In this document: piece after piece, positions 10,225-19,200 of the stretch
How positions within the stretch are numbered: position 1 is the stretch's first letter
Layout: each line of letters starts with the position of its first letter
Assembly (NCBI RefSeq): GCF_001613145.1
Contig: NZ_BDBU01000005.1
Coordinates: 124,001-188,000 of the forward strand
From: Nocardia jejuensis NBRC 103114
GTDB taxonomy: Bacteria; Actinomycetota; Actinomycetes; Mycobacteriales; Mycobacteriaceae
Direction of reading: 5' to 3'
Length of the DNA: 64,000 bases
Program-made: the position numbers and the translations under genes
The notes under the pieces: model-generated
Told to the model about the DNA's origin: nothing
The model's database searches: none
What the model saw: the letters and a program-made list of their open reading frames with translations, nothing else

Positions 10225-11613
10225 ATGAGCACTCGAGACACCGCAAAGAAGCGACGTCCGGATACTTCCGCCGTTGGCCTGAACCCGGTCAAGCGCGACT
10301 GGATGGGCGCGGCCATGCGGGTCATGACGACCATCACGGGGTCCGAACTCGCCGAGAAGTACAACCTGCGCAAGCCCATCGAACGCATCACGTACGAGGG
10401 CACCAAGACCGGTTTCCGCACCCTGGGTGCCGCGACTCGCGTCTTCGAGCAGGTTTCCGGTGGTGGGGCCCCGAAGCGGCTGCCCGCCAACGAGTCCCGT
10501 AAGAAGGACTACTTCGACCTGACCCCGTCCGACGAGCAGCAGATGATCGTCGAGACGGTCCGTGAGTTCGCCGCCGAGATCCTGCGTCCGGCCGCGTACG
10601 ACGCCGACGGCGCCGCCAAGGCTCCGCGCGATCTGCTCGAGCGCGCCGCCGAACTCGGCATCACGCTCATCAACGTGCCCGAGGAGCTCGAGGGCGCCGC
10701 CTCCGAGCGTGGCGCGGTCACCAACTCGCTGGTCGCCGAGGCGCTGGCGCACGGAGACATGGGCCTGGCGCTGCCGATCCTGGCGCCCAGCGGTGTCGCG
10801 GTCGCGCTGTCGCAGTGGGGCACCGAGGCGCAGCAGCAGACCTACCTGCCCTCCTTCACCGGTGAGAACGTGCCGCAGGCGTCGGTGGTCATCGCCGAGC
10901 CGCAGGCGCTGTTCGATCCGTTCGCCCTGAAGACCAAGGCCACGCGCTCCCCCAGCGGTTTCCGCCTCAACGGCGTGAAGACCCTGGTGCCGGCCGCCGG
11001 TGACGCCGAGTTGTTCATCGTCGCCGCCGAGCTGGATGGCCGTCCGGCGTTCTTCATCGTCGAGTCGAACACCGAAGGTGTCGTCGTCGAAGCGGATCCG
11101 AGCATGGGTCTGCGCGCCGCCGGCCTGGGCCGGCTGCTGCTGAACAACGTCGCGGTCTCCGCCACCGCCATCCTGGGCGATGCGGACTCGGTCGAGCGCG
11201 CCGAGGATTACGCCGACGCCGTGCGTCTGGCTCGACTGGGCTGGGCCTCGCTGGCCGTCGGCACCGGTCAGGCCGTGCTGGACTACGTGATTCCGTACGT
11301 GAAGGAGCGTGAGGCGTTCGGTGAGCCGATCGCACACCGTCAGGCGGTCGCGTTCATGGTCGCCAATATGGCGATCGAGCTGGACGGTCTTCGTCTCGTG
11401 ACCCTGCGGGGTGCGTCACGCGCGGAGCAGGGCCTGTCGTTCGCTCGCGAGGCCGGTCTGGCTCGCAAGCTGGCCACCGACAAGGGCATGCAGATCGGTC
11501 TGGACGGCGTCCAACTGCTCGGCGGCCACGGCTTCACCAAGGAGCACCCGGTCGAGCGGTGGTACCGCGACCTGCGCGCCATCGGTGTTGCCGAAGGCAT
11601 CGTCCTCATCTGA
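10225..11613 (+). CDS. fadE24: Acyl-CoA dehydrogenase FadE24
   Basis: This flavin-dependent acyl-CoA dehydrogenase (462 aa) carries out the first oxidation of fatty acid beta-oxidation. It begins with an extension of about 90 residues before the ACAD fold (DLTPSDEQQMIVETVREFAAE). The mid-domain shows ASVVIAEPQALFDP, and the C-terminal helical domain ends GGHGFTKEHPVERWYRDLR. The closest named homologue by sequence and order is M. tuberculosis Rv3139. ATG 10225 is used; an in-frame GTG lies two codons upstream. It forms an operon with fadE23 (27-base gap) behind the duplicated palindromes. Confidence 0.93.
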   Translation: MSTRDTAKKRRPDTSAVGLNPVKRDWMGAAMRVMTTITGSELAEKYNLRKPIERITYEGTKTGFRTLGAATRVFEQVSGGGAPKRLPANESRKKDYFDLTPSDEQQMIVETVREFAAEILRPAAYDADGAAKAPRDLLERAAELGITLINVPEELEGAASERGAVTNSLVAEALAHGDMGLALPILAPSGVAVALSQWGTEAQQQTYLPSFTGENVPQASVVIAEPQALFDPFALKTKATRSPSGFRLNGVKTLVPAAGDAELFIVAAELDGRPAFFIVESNTEGVVVEADPSMGLRAAGLGRLLLNNVAVSATAILGDADSVERAEDYADAVRLARLGWASLAVGTGQAVLDYVIPYVKEREAFGEPIAHRQAVAFMVANMAIELDGLRLVTLRGASRAEQGLSFAREAGLARKLATDKGMQIGLDGVQLLGGHGFTKEHPVERWYRDLRAIGVAEGIVLI

Positions 11614-11640
11614 CCCGACTTCTCAACGGAGAGACCACTC

Positions 11641-12873
11641 ATGATCAATCTCGAACTCCCCAAGAAGCTCCGGGCCAGCGCCAACCAGGCCCACCAGGTC
11701 GCCGCGGAGATCTTCCGCCCGGTGTCCCGCAAGTACGACCTGGCCGAGCACGAATACCCGATCGAACTCGACACCATGGCCGCCATGATCGAGGGCTTGT
11801 CGGACTCGGGCACGCAGGACATCTCCGGCGCCACCGGTGGCCGCAAGGCCGAGGGCGCCGAGAGTGACGAGCACGCCACCGAGTTGCTCGGAAACAGCAA
11901 CGGCGGCAATATGTCCGCGCTGCTCAACGCGCTCGAGACCTGCTGGGGCGACGCGGGCCTGATGCTCTCGATTCCCTACCAGGGTCTCGGCAACGCCGCC
12001 ATCGCCGCGGTGTCCACTGATGAGCAGCTCGCGCGGTTCGGCAAGGTGTGGGCCGCCATGGCCATCACCGAGCCGTCCTTCGGTTCGGACTCCGCGGCCG
12101 TGACCGCGACCGCGACCCTCGACGGCGACGAGTGGGTGCTCAACGGCACCAAGATCTTCGTCACGGCCGGTTCGCGCGCCACCCACATCGTGGTGTGGGC
12201 GTCGGTGGATCGCTCCGCCGGTCGCGCCGCCATCAAGTCGTTCGTGGTGCCGCGGGATGCCAAGGGCCTGACCGTGTCTCGCCTCGAGCACAAGCTCGGC
12301 ATCAAGGCCTCCGACACCGCCGAGATCCGCTTCGAGGATTGCCGCATCCCCGCGGACAACATCCTCGGCAGCCCGGAAGTCAACGTGGAGAAGGGTTTCG
12401 CGGGCGTCATGCAGACGTTCGACAACACCCGTCCCCTGGTTGCCGCCATGGCTGTCGGCGTCGGCCGCGCCGCGCTCGAGGAGCTCCGCACGGTGCTCGA
12501 GGACGCGGGCGTCGAGATCTCCTACGACAAGCCGGCCAACAACCAGCACGCCGCCGCCGCGGAATTCCTTCGCCTGGAAGCCGACTGGGAGTCCGCCTAC
12601 CTGCTGTCGCTGCGCGCCGCCTGGATGGCCGACAACAAGAAGCCCAACTCCCTCGAGGCCTCGATGTCCAAGGCCAAGGCCGGCCGCATGGGCACCGACG
12701 TCACCCTCAAGGCCGTGGAGCTCGCCGGTGCCACCGGCTACTCCCAGCGTCCGCTCCTGGAGAAGTGGGCCCGCGACTCGAAGATCCTGGACATCTTCGA
12801 AGGCACCCAGCAGATCCAGCAGCTCATCGTCGCCCGCCGCGTCCTCAACCTGTCCTCGGACAAGCTGAAGTAA
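11641..12873 (+). CDS. fadE23: Acyl-CoA dehydrogenase FadE23
   Basis: The 410-aa partner of FadE24 probably forms a heteromeric dehydrogenase with it, as inferred for other paired mycobacterial FadE proteins. It shows the flavin-binding ITEPSFGSDSAAVTATATLD, NGTKIFVTAGSRA, and the C-terminal KILDIFEGTQQIQQLIVARR. The ribosome site GGAGAG is 7 bases before the ATG. Its last 91 coding bases (from 12783) and the terminator are repeated 11 kb away at 23970-24125, marking an integration event at this gene's 3' end. The coding frame here is intact. Confidence 0.95.
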   Translation: MINLELPKKLRASANQAHQVAAEIFRPVSRKYDLAEHEYPIELDTMAAMIEGLSDSGTQDISGATGGRKAEGAESDEHATELLGNSNGGNMSALLNALETCWGDAGLMLSIPYQGLGNAAIAAVSTDEQLARFGKVWAAMAITEPSFGSDSAAVTATATLDGDEWVLNGTKIFVTAGSRATHIVVWASVDRSAGRAAIKSFVVPRDAKGLTVSRLEHKLGIKASDTAEIRFEDCRIPADNILGSPEVNVEKGFAGVMQTFDNTRPLVAAMAVGVGRAALEELRTVLEDAGVEISYDKPANNQHAAAAEFLRLEADWESAYLLSLRAAWMADNKKPNSLEASMSKAKAGRMGTDVTLKAVELAGATGYSQRPLLEKWARDSKILDIFEGTQQIQQLIVARRVLNLSSDKLK

Positions 12874-12941
12874 GCACTGGCACAACGAAAAACCGGTGTC
12901 GGTCCTCAGTGGGACCGCACCGGTTTTCTCGTTCCCGGACC
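12783..12941 (+). repeat. Outer direct repeat, left copy (3' end of fadE23 plus terminator)
   Basis: These 159 bases recur at 23970-24125. In the first 109 bases there are only two substitutions (GAA to AAA, TCC to TCT). Further small changes lie in the terminator. The pair brackets an 11-kb accessory region and is best read as attL/attR-like duplication from integration at the gene end. Confidence 0.92.
12889..12929 (+). terminator. Terminator of the fadE24-fadE23 operon
   Basis: The stem aaaaccggtg..ggtcc / ggacc.caccggtttt lies 16 bases after the fadE23 stop. Compared with the right-hand copy it has acquired an extra T in the left arm and a changed loop, so the stem is no longer perfect. 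Confidence 0.85.
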
Positions 12942-12966
12942 ACGGTGATTCGACCATCACCGGCAC

Positions 12967-13125
12967 TCAGGCCGTCGCCAGGCCGTCAGCACCGGAAACC
13001 CAGTCCGTCCAGGCCGCCTCCACCGCGAGACGCGCACGCTCGTGACTGTCCTCCAGCAGATGCGCGTACACCTTCAGCGTGAACCCCGGATCGGTATGGC
13101 CCAGGTAGTCCGCGACTACCTGGAT
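12967..13125 (-). pseudogene. C-terminal fragment of a phage-type tyrosine integrase
   Basis: The minus strand reads VADYLGHTDPGFTLKVYAHL followed by LEDSHERARLAVEAAW. This is the end of an actinophage-type integrase, including the conserved LGH histidine and the nucleophilic tyrosine of VYAHL. Only about 53 residues show homology. The open frame runs on to 13197, but through unrelated terminator-like sequence. The missing upstream part resembles the fragment at 23119-23313, so these may be two halves of one broken gene. Confidence 0.82.
13101..13123. repeat. 23-bp perfect inverted repeat
   Basis: ccaggtagtc-cgc-gactacctgg has perfect 10-base arms around a 3-base spacer. It lies at the break point of the integrase fragment, over the codons for VADYL. 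The shape suits a recombinase core or a structural hotspot, but coincidence with coding sequence is possible. Confidence 0.6.
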
Positions 13126-13139
13126 TGATCTAGCACCGA

Positions 13140-13175
13140 GAAAGGGCCCCTGAGCTGCTGCTTCGGGGGCCTTTC
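13140..13175. terminator. Terminator-like hairpin left of the inner element
   Basis: gaaagggcccc and gggggcctttc form an 11-base stem with one mismatch and a 14-base loop. It is located between the integrase fragment and the inner direct repeat. Such hairpins often border integration sites. Direction cannot be decided. Confidence 0.55.
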
Positions 13176-13198
13176 TCATTTCTAGTGACAGGCACAAC

Positions 13199-13219
13199 GC
13201 TCTCAGTCAAGATATTGGG
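13199..13219 (+). repeat. Inner direct repeat, left copy (candidate attL core)
   Basis: gctctcagtca followed by agatattggg recurs at 23038-23059 with a single extra base. The left copy abuts the start codon of the tyrosine recombinase gene (ATG at 13220), as expected for an attachment core next to an int gene. Confidence 0.68.
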
Positions 13220-14122
13220 ATGGGGCGAGATCGCTCAATCGATCTCGCCGCGCTCCTGCCCTCTTGGGAACTGACCCTTCGTGCAGAACGTAAGTCCGGC
13301 GCGACCGTCAGGTCATACGGTCGTGGCGCTCGCTTGTTCCTAGAGTGGTGCGAAACCAACAGCGAGCCACCGATCTTGGAGCGAACGAGGGTGAATGCCT
13401 TCGTTGCCGACTTGCTGGACTCCGGCCTGGAGGCATCCACGGTTCGCGCGCGCCAGCTCGCGCTGCGCCGGTTCTCGGCATGGCTGACCGAAGAAGACGA
13501 ACTCGACTCCGACCCCCTCCTTGGCCTCAAGGCACCCAAACTTGACGAGAAGGTGGTTCCATCCCTCACGGATGACCAACTTCGCCAGCTCCTGAAAGCG
13601 TGTAGCGGCAAGGATTTTCGAGATCGACGTGATGATGCGATCACCCGACTAATGGTCGAGTCCGCCATGCGAGCAAGTGAATGCGTCGGAATCCTGCTGC
13701 CAGACTTGGCCCTTCAGCACGGAACCGTCATCATCCAGCGAGGCAAGGGCGGCAAGGGCCGCGTCGTCCCATTCAGCCCCCAAACGGGACGCTCCATCGA
13801 CCGGTACATCCGAGCCCGCCGCACCCACCGCCTCGCCGACTCCCCCAAGCTGTGGCTCGGCGACCGCGGCAAAGGCTTCGGGTACTACGCGCTATACGAC
13901 ACACTCACCTACCGAGCCGAATTAGCCGGTATCCCCGACTTCCACCCTCACGTCCTACGGCACACAGGCGCATCCCGCTGGCTCGGCGCTGGCGGCACCG
14001 AAGGCGGACTGATGGCCATCGCCGGTTGGAGCACCCGAGACATGATCGATCGCTACACCAGATCGACCGCAGCAACACGTACCGCCGAGGAAGCACGCGG
14101 TCTCAATCTTGGTGATCTGTAG
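13220..14122 (+). CDS. Tyrosine recombinase / integrase
   Basis: The 300-aa site-specific recombinase is XerC/D-like. The N-terminal SAM-like domain (about 10-90) is followed by the catalytic domain with Arg151 (MRASE), Lys near 176-179 (RGKGGKGR), His244-x2-Arg247 (HPHVLRHTG), Trp270 in the His/Trp position (AGWSTRDMI) and nucleophile Tyr279 (DRYTR). All catalytic positions are present, so it may be active. The ATG at 13220 touches the candidate att core. Its base composition is lower in GC than the flanking chromosome. Confidence 0.93.
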   Translation: MGRDRSIDLAALLPSWELTLRAERKSGATVRSYGRGARLFLEWCETNSEPPILERTRVNAFVADLLDSGLEASTVRARQLALRRFSAWLTEEDELDSDPLLGLKAPKLDEKVVPSLTDDQLRQLLKACSGKDFRDRRDDAITRLMVESAMRASECVGILLPDLALQHGTVIIQRGKGGKGRVVPFSPQTGRSIDRYIRARRTHRLADSPKLWLGDRGKGFGYYALYDTLTYRAELAGIPDFHPHVLRHTGASRWLGAGGTEGGLMAIAGWSTRDMIDRYTRSTAATRTAEEARGLNLGDL

Positions 14123-14466
14123 CCTCGGACCCCACCGACCACCGTAATGAAGCCGCAAATGAGGCTCGCTACATGATGTTGTCCGCGAGTCCACACGATA
14201 TAGGGCAAGGCCTCCGCTGCTTCCGAAGATCGTTCTGTCGAATCTCGGACTGCTAGGTGCCAGTGATGCCAAGTCCTCCGCTCTTAGCGCTTGAGGCGTC
14301 CTTACTTCGAAGCCTGAGCCTTGCAAGTAATCGGCTAGCTCACTCCATCTAGTAGTGCTATTCTGTAGTACTGCACATGGGTGCTGTATTCCGAGAAAAA
14401 TTCCCGGATGATCATCTATCAGGTGCAGGGTGTCGTAATTGGCCACTCGAAACCTGAAGGTGTTAA
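14123..14466. other. AT-rich gap between integrase and HEPN gene
   Basis: These 344 bases are clearly lower in GC than the host genome. They must hold the promoter of the HEPN gene. The minus strand is open from 14488 through this gap and into the integrase gene (177 codons in all). Its first 120 residues (MARQHPSFNTFRFRVANYDT onward) are not low-complexity, but no family or ribosome site is evident, so it is not called as a gene. Confidence 0.5.
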
Positions 14467-15900
14467 ATGACGGATGTTGACGCGCCACCCTTTATCAAAA
14501 ACGAATTTGTAGACAATCTTCGAACATTCGCAATTAACGCACTGGACCTATTGAAGGCCCAGTATGAAACGCCAAGATTTTATCGTCCTCGATATCCTCT
14601 CCACTACTCATGGCGTCGCGACTCCAAAGATCCGGAACGACTGCACCGCGTTCCACGATCTGCGGTATGGAAAGTTGTTAGCGACTCGTTTCAGTGGCCA
14701 GATTGGAATTCAATTCGCAAGATCTCCTCATATGATTCCATGCGGATATTTATTGACAAAGATCAGGGTTTGCAGCGCAGACTGCGGATCGCATATATCG
14801 CGCCGTATGAGGACATTGAACTGGGCGATTTAAGTCAAATGTCCGCACTGGACTTCCTGCTTCAGGATGCACTTCTACTTCCAATGATCAACTCAAACCA
14901 GAATTTCGACTTCACCGACTCGGGATTCGCATCAGCCTGCAAAGGCGTATTCGATAGCTTGTCTAATAAGACGGTTTCATGGCGCAAAATTACGCCACTC
15001 CGACATGTTCAATCCGTGGAATCCGTGGCTCTATCTCCCGGTTGCGTTCTGCGATATCTGTCAGAGAAGGAGATCTCCGCAGGAGACGGATTCGGCTCAC
15101 TCCCAATCAGACATACCGCCACAGGGTCCACATACCTTCCCCTGATCTATCAATTTGCGATCGTTCAGTCGGTGGACATCGAGATCGACGTAGATGCAGA
15201 TCAGGAGGTGTTTGAACGTCAACTACAGCAGGCTTTGAAAAATAGGCGTGACGAACTTTCGGATACAATTGTTTCAGCCATAAATATACTTTCGAAGGGC
15301 GTATGCGCAAGAGGAGAAGGGTGGACGTCGATCACAACATCGTCGGCTAGCCAAAGGATGCGTGACGGGGTCGAGTACCAAAGCATTCGCAAGGAAGCAT
15401 GGCGGACACCCACCTGCGATCTTGATGAGATCCCTACCCAGCAGCTTTCCGATTTGGTGTCCAATCTCAGCGAACCGCGGATCAGAAAAAAGCTTGAGGT
15501 GGCAGTCGAGCGACTAAACAATGCCGTCAATCGAATATCAGACGAGGAGGCTGTCGTCGATCTAGCAATTGCAGCTGAATCACTTTTCGGCACGCGGGAC
15601 CCTGGCGAAACAACGTTTAAAACGTCACTCAATGCCGCATTGTTTCTTGGCGGAACAGAATATTCGGCATCGTATGTGAGAAAGTTTTTCAGAACAGTCT
15701 ATACAACACGGAGTAAGATAGTACACGGCCATAGCAAGCTCCCCAAAGAAGTCGCAGGAGGAGGACTTCCGAGCCTTCGAAACGAGCTAACCGGACACAT
15801 AAAATCGGCACTCAAGAGGGCTGCGCATGATTTGCGAAGCAATGCAGACGCACTCGAATGGGAACAACGACTCGATGATCTATTAGATTCATCGAGTTAG
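14467..15900 (+). CDS. ApeA-like HEPN domain protein, candidate defence RNase
   Basis: The 477-aa protein is encoded by unusually AT-rich DNA. Residues 1-340 are unassigned. Residues about 340-470 form an all-helical region with AIAAESLFGTR, RKFFRTVYTTRSKIVHGH and a downstream helical pair. RSKIVH (Arg415 to His420) fits the RX4-6H active site of HEPN ribonucleases, and the surrounding pattern resembles the ApeA-like HEPN family of abortive-infection proteins. It directly follows the recombinase as single cargo and ends in its own terminator. Substrate and trigger are unknown. The HEPN call rests on motif reading; the N-terminal sensor domain is unrecognised. Confidence 0.72.
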   Translation: MTDVDAPPFIKNEFVDNLRTFAINALDLLKAQYETPRFYRPRYPLHYSWRRDSKDPERLHRVPRSAVWKVVSDSFQWPDWNSIRKISSYDSMRIFIDKDQGLQRRLRIAYIAPYEDIELGDLSQMSALDFLLQDALLLPMINSNQNFDFTDSGFASACKGVFDSLSNKTVSWRKITPLRHVQSVESVALSPGCVLRYLSEKEISAGDGFGSLPIRHTATGSTYLPLIYQFAIVQSVDIEIDVDADQEVFERQLQQALKNRRDELSDTIVSAINILSKGVCARGEGWTSITTSSASQRMRDGVEYQSIRKEAWRTPTCDLDEIPTQQLSDLVSNLSEPRIRKKLEVAVERLNNAVNRISDEEAVVDLAIAAESLFGTRDPGETTFKTSLNAALFLGGTEYSASYVRKFFRTVYTTRSKIVHGHSKLPKEVAGGGLPSLRNELTGHIKSALKRAAHDLRSNADALEWEQRLDDLLDSSS

Positions 15901-15970
15901 AGTTTCCTGTTGCACCTGTGAGACGCGAATAAAACCCAGTACTGCAGACCAAGGGAAATAGATAAGAGAA

Positions 15971-16000
15971 AGTCAGCCCCGGTTTCACCGGGGCTTTCTC
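15971..16000 (+). terminator. Terminator after the HEPN gene
   Basis: agccccgg-tttca-ccggggct followed by ttctc lies 75 bases after the HEPN stop codon. Confidence 0.85.
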
Positions 16001-16282
16001 GCACCATGAACTCAAAGTGAACTGAGGGTCATGACTTCGGTGTGAACTGAGGTAGGGCCAGGCTAATCAAATCAGCCCGTACCTGTGCCACGACGACAAT
16101 GAAGCCGCGCGGCTCCTGTATGCCCTCACCGAAGCTGTTCCCTTGGGGGCAGGCCATCGACTCAGGCTCGGCGAATGGCGTCGCTCGCCAGCCCCAAGCA
16201 AATCGCAGATGCGTGGGGTTTCGCTTGCGAGGCACTCTCGGACGCAGGCGGCGGTCATCTAACTCGACCCCCTTGGCTGCAC
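16001..16282. other. Gap between the convergent HEPN and helicase genes
   Basis: No supported gene. All frames contain short open stretches. One plus-strand frame reads NEAARLLYALTEAVPLGAGH and stops at 16261, which might be a gene remnant, but no family can be named. Confidence 0.4.
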
Positions 16283-19200
16283 CTACGAAAGCTTCCATTC
16301 CCAGCCCACAATTTCCTCCAACCTGTGACGACGTTCGGCGCTCAGCTTTCCCTTCGCATAGTTGTTGCGCTGGAGGCTTACCCAGTTGCCGAGCTTCGCG
16401 CCCTTGTAGGTGCGGTCGTAAGGCAGTCGAGTGGTTCCGTGCTCCTCCAGGTACTGACGAACGAGCTCATACATGCTGTCCCACTTTGCATCGTGTGGGC
16501 TCCACACCCAGCCTGGAAGCTTCTCCAACTGCGCCCGCTGCTCCGGTGTCAGCGCTTGCTGTTTCTGCCGCTGCACCGCGACCCAGCTACCGAGTGCCAC
16601 TCCATCTTCGAAATGCCCCTGTGGCACGCGCGAGTGTCCCTCCCGCGCAGCGAACTTCTCTACCATTTCGTATCTTTCGCCCCAGACATCCTGGAAGAGA
16701 TTCCAGGTCCAACCTGGCAACACTTCGAGTTTGGATCGCCGCTCGGCGGAGAGCTTCGACCTCTCTGCTCGTTGTTCTCGTACCCACCCTCCGAGCTTCA
16801 CACCGTCGTGGACGTAGCCGTCGGGAACGCGCGAATGACCTTCTCGGGCTACGAACTTCTCGAGTAGTCCGAGCTTCTGACTCCAGATGTAGTCCTGCTT
16901 GGTACCCCAGAACCAGCCTGGAATCGCTTCCAACAGCGCCTTCCTCTGTGGTGTGAGCTTGAGATGCTCACTCCGTCGCAGCCGTGTCCACTGTCCGAGT
17001 TTCAAACCGTTCTCGCTGTGGTCGACAGGAACGTTGGTGTGTCCCTCTCTCGCGGCGAAAACCCGCAACTGCTCAAGGCTTTCCATCCATGAATCTTCGA
17101 CGGAGTTCCAACTCCACCCGGAGATAGCTTCGAGCCTCGCCCTGCGGTCCTGGCTCATTGTTTCTCGGTTTGCGCGCTGCTCGCCCACCCACACACCGAG
17201 CTTCACCTTGCCCTCAATATGCCCGGCGGGGACGCGTGCGTGTCCCTTTCGATCGACAAATTCGACCAACTCGCAGTACCCGCGGTCCCACGCCGCTGTG
17301 TGCGGATCCCAAGCCCAACCAGGCACGGACTCCAGCAGTTCGCGCCGCTCGGCACTGATCTCTTCTCTTCTACTGCGTTGCTCATTAACCCATGAGCCGA
17401 GCTTGATGTGGTCTTCGACATGTCCCTGCGGAACGAGCGCATGTCCTTCTCGTCGCTGAAACTGTTGCAGCAGAGCAAATTTGCGGTGCCACATGTCCGA
17501 CCGTACGTCCCAGTTCCAACCCGGCAGCGTTTCCAATCGCGTTCGCTGTTCGACGGTTAGCTTGTCCCGCCTGCTGCGTTGATGCGTAACCCATTTCCCC
17601 AACGGAAGGTTGTTCTCACAGTGTGAAATAGGGACGCGAGCGTGTCCCTCACGTTTGGTGAACTTCACCAATTCCGCGTATGACGCCTCCCAGCGGTCGG
17701 CCAAGGGGTCCCATGACCATCCGAGGAGGGCCTCCAGGAGTGCCCGTCGCTCGGGAGACATCTCCTCGCGGGTCCTTCGTTGCACCACCACCCAGGTCCC
17801 GAGATTGAGCCCATTCTCCATGTGCCCTGGTGGGGTTCGCGAGTGGCCGAGGCGTTCGGCGAACTGCTGGAGGGCGCTGTAGTTCTGCTGCCAGAGGTCC
17901 TCGTGCACATCCCACAGCCAGCCCGGCAGCGCCCCGAGTTCCCTGATACGGCCTTCAGACAGTCGACCTCGACGAAACAGCCCGCGTTGGGTAGCAACCC
18001 AACTCCGGAGGTTGAACTCGCCGACCCTATAGGGAAACGGCACATTGGCATGACCGTGTTCGGCGACGAACTCGTTCATCAATCTGATCCAGACGTCCCA
18101 CTGGTCCGAAAGAACATCCCACGACCAGCCGGGCAGCGACTCCAACTTCTCGCGCCGGTCCTCGCTCAGGGTCCCCTTCGCGTACTGGCGACGCTGCACA
18201 CTGGCCCATTGACCGAGCGGAAATCCCTCCACGACAAGATCAACGGGAACCCTCGCCGTGCCATTCTCGCCGGCATACTTCCCCAGCAGCCCGCACCAGA
18301 ACTCCCATCTCGCGCTGGTCTTCTCGACCAACCGAACGTCAAAGGCCTTGGCGAAACTCGCACTCACCCTTGTTGATACGTCGAGGTGAATCTTCTCGGG
18401 AATCCTTGCGAGACCACCCGTCCTCCCGAGCTCGCGGCGCATGGAGTCGATCTGCTCAGCGAGATCCTCATCGTGTGCCCGCAACGCATTGATGACATCC
18501 CACACCGGCTTGAAGGAGGAATCATCGAGTGCCGATTCTGGATCGGTCTCGGTGTCGATGAACACCGGCAAGACGATCGTTCCCACGGTCTTGTCTGACG
18601 CGAGCCGGATCGCCCTGCCGACCGCCTGCACGATATCTACTTCGCCGCGGCGGGGGTCGACGAACGCGACGCCGTCGAGGGTAGGGACATCGATCCCCTC
18701 GGACAGGCACCGGGCGTTCGCCAAGAGTCCGCGCTCACCCTCTTCGCACTGACGCAGCTGGCGAAGCTTGAGGTGGCGTTCACCAGCGGTCATCTCTCCC
18801 GAAACGTATCCAGTCCACAACATGCCGGTCGGGCGCTGAGCAGGCGGCATCCAGTCAATGACCTCCGACATCTCAGCGGCGAACTCACGCGCCCCGGCGA
18901 CCCGGGAGTGAAAGCTGATGATCCGGCGCAAGTCATACTTACGCATCGCCTTGGCCAGACCGATCTGACCCGCGAGAGTGCGGGCGTTAGTGGACTTGCC
19001 TCCACGCACAACCAGCTTGCCCCGCTCGACCCACTGCTGGTATGTCGCATCGTCTACGCCCACGACGACGACCTGATAGTCCGTCAGCAGTTTCCGACTG
19101 ATCGCCTCACCGAAACTCAATCGATGCAGCACCTCCCCGAACCTGGTCGGATCGTCCATCGATGCGACTTCCAGTTCCGCCTCGCTTGCGGCCTTCCGGA

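Noticed and set aside
16283..18310. Repeated protein units read as a CRISPR-like or tandem DNA repeat
   Set aside because: The units are conserved only at protein level (67-residue HA domains). There are no identical DNA repeats with spacers.
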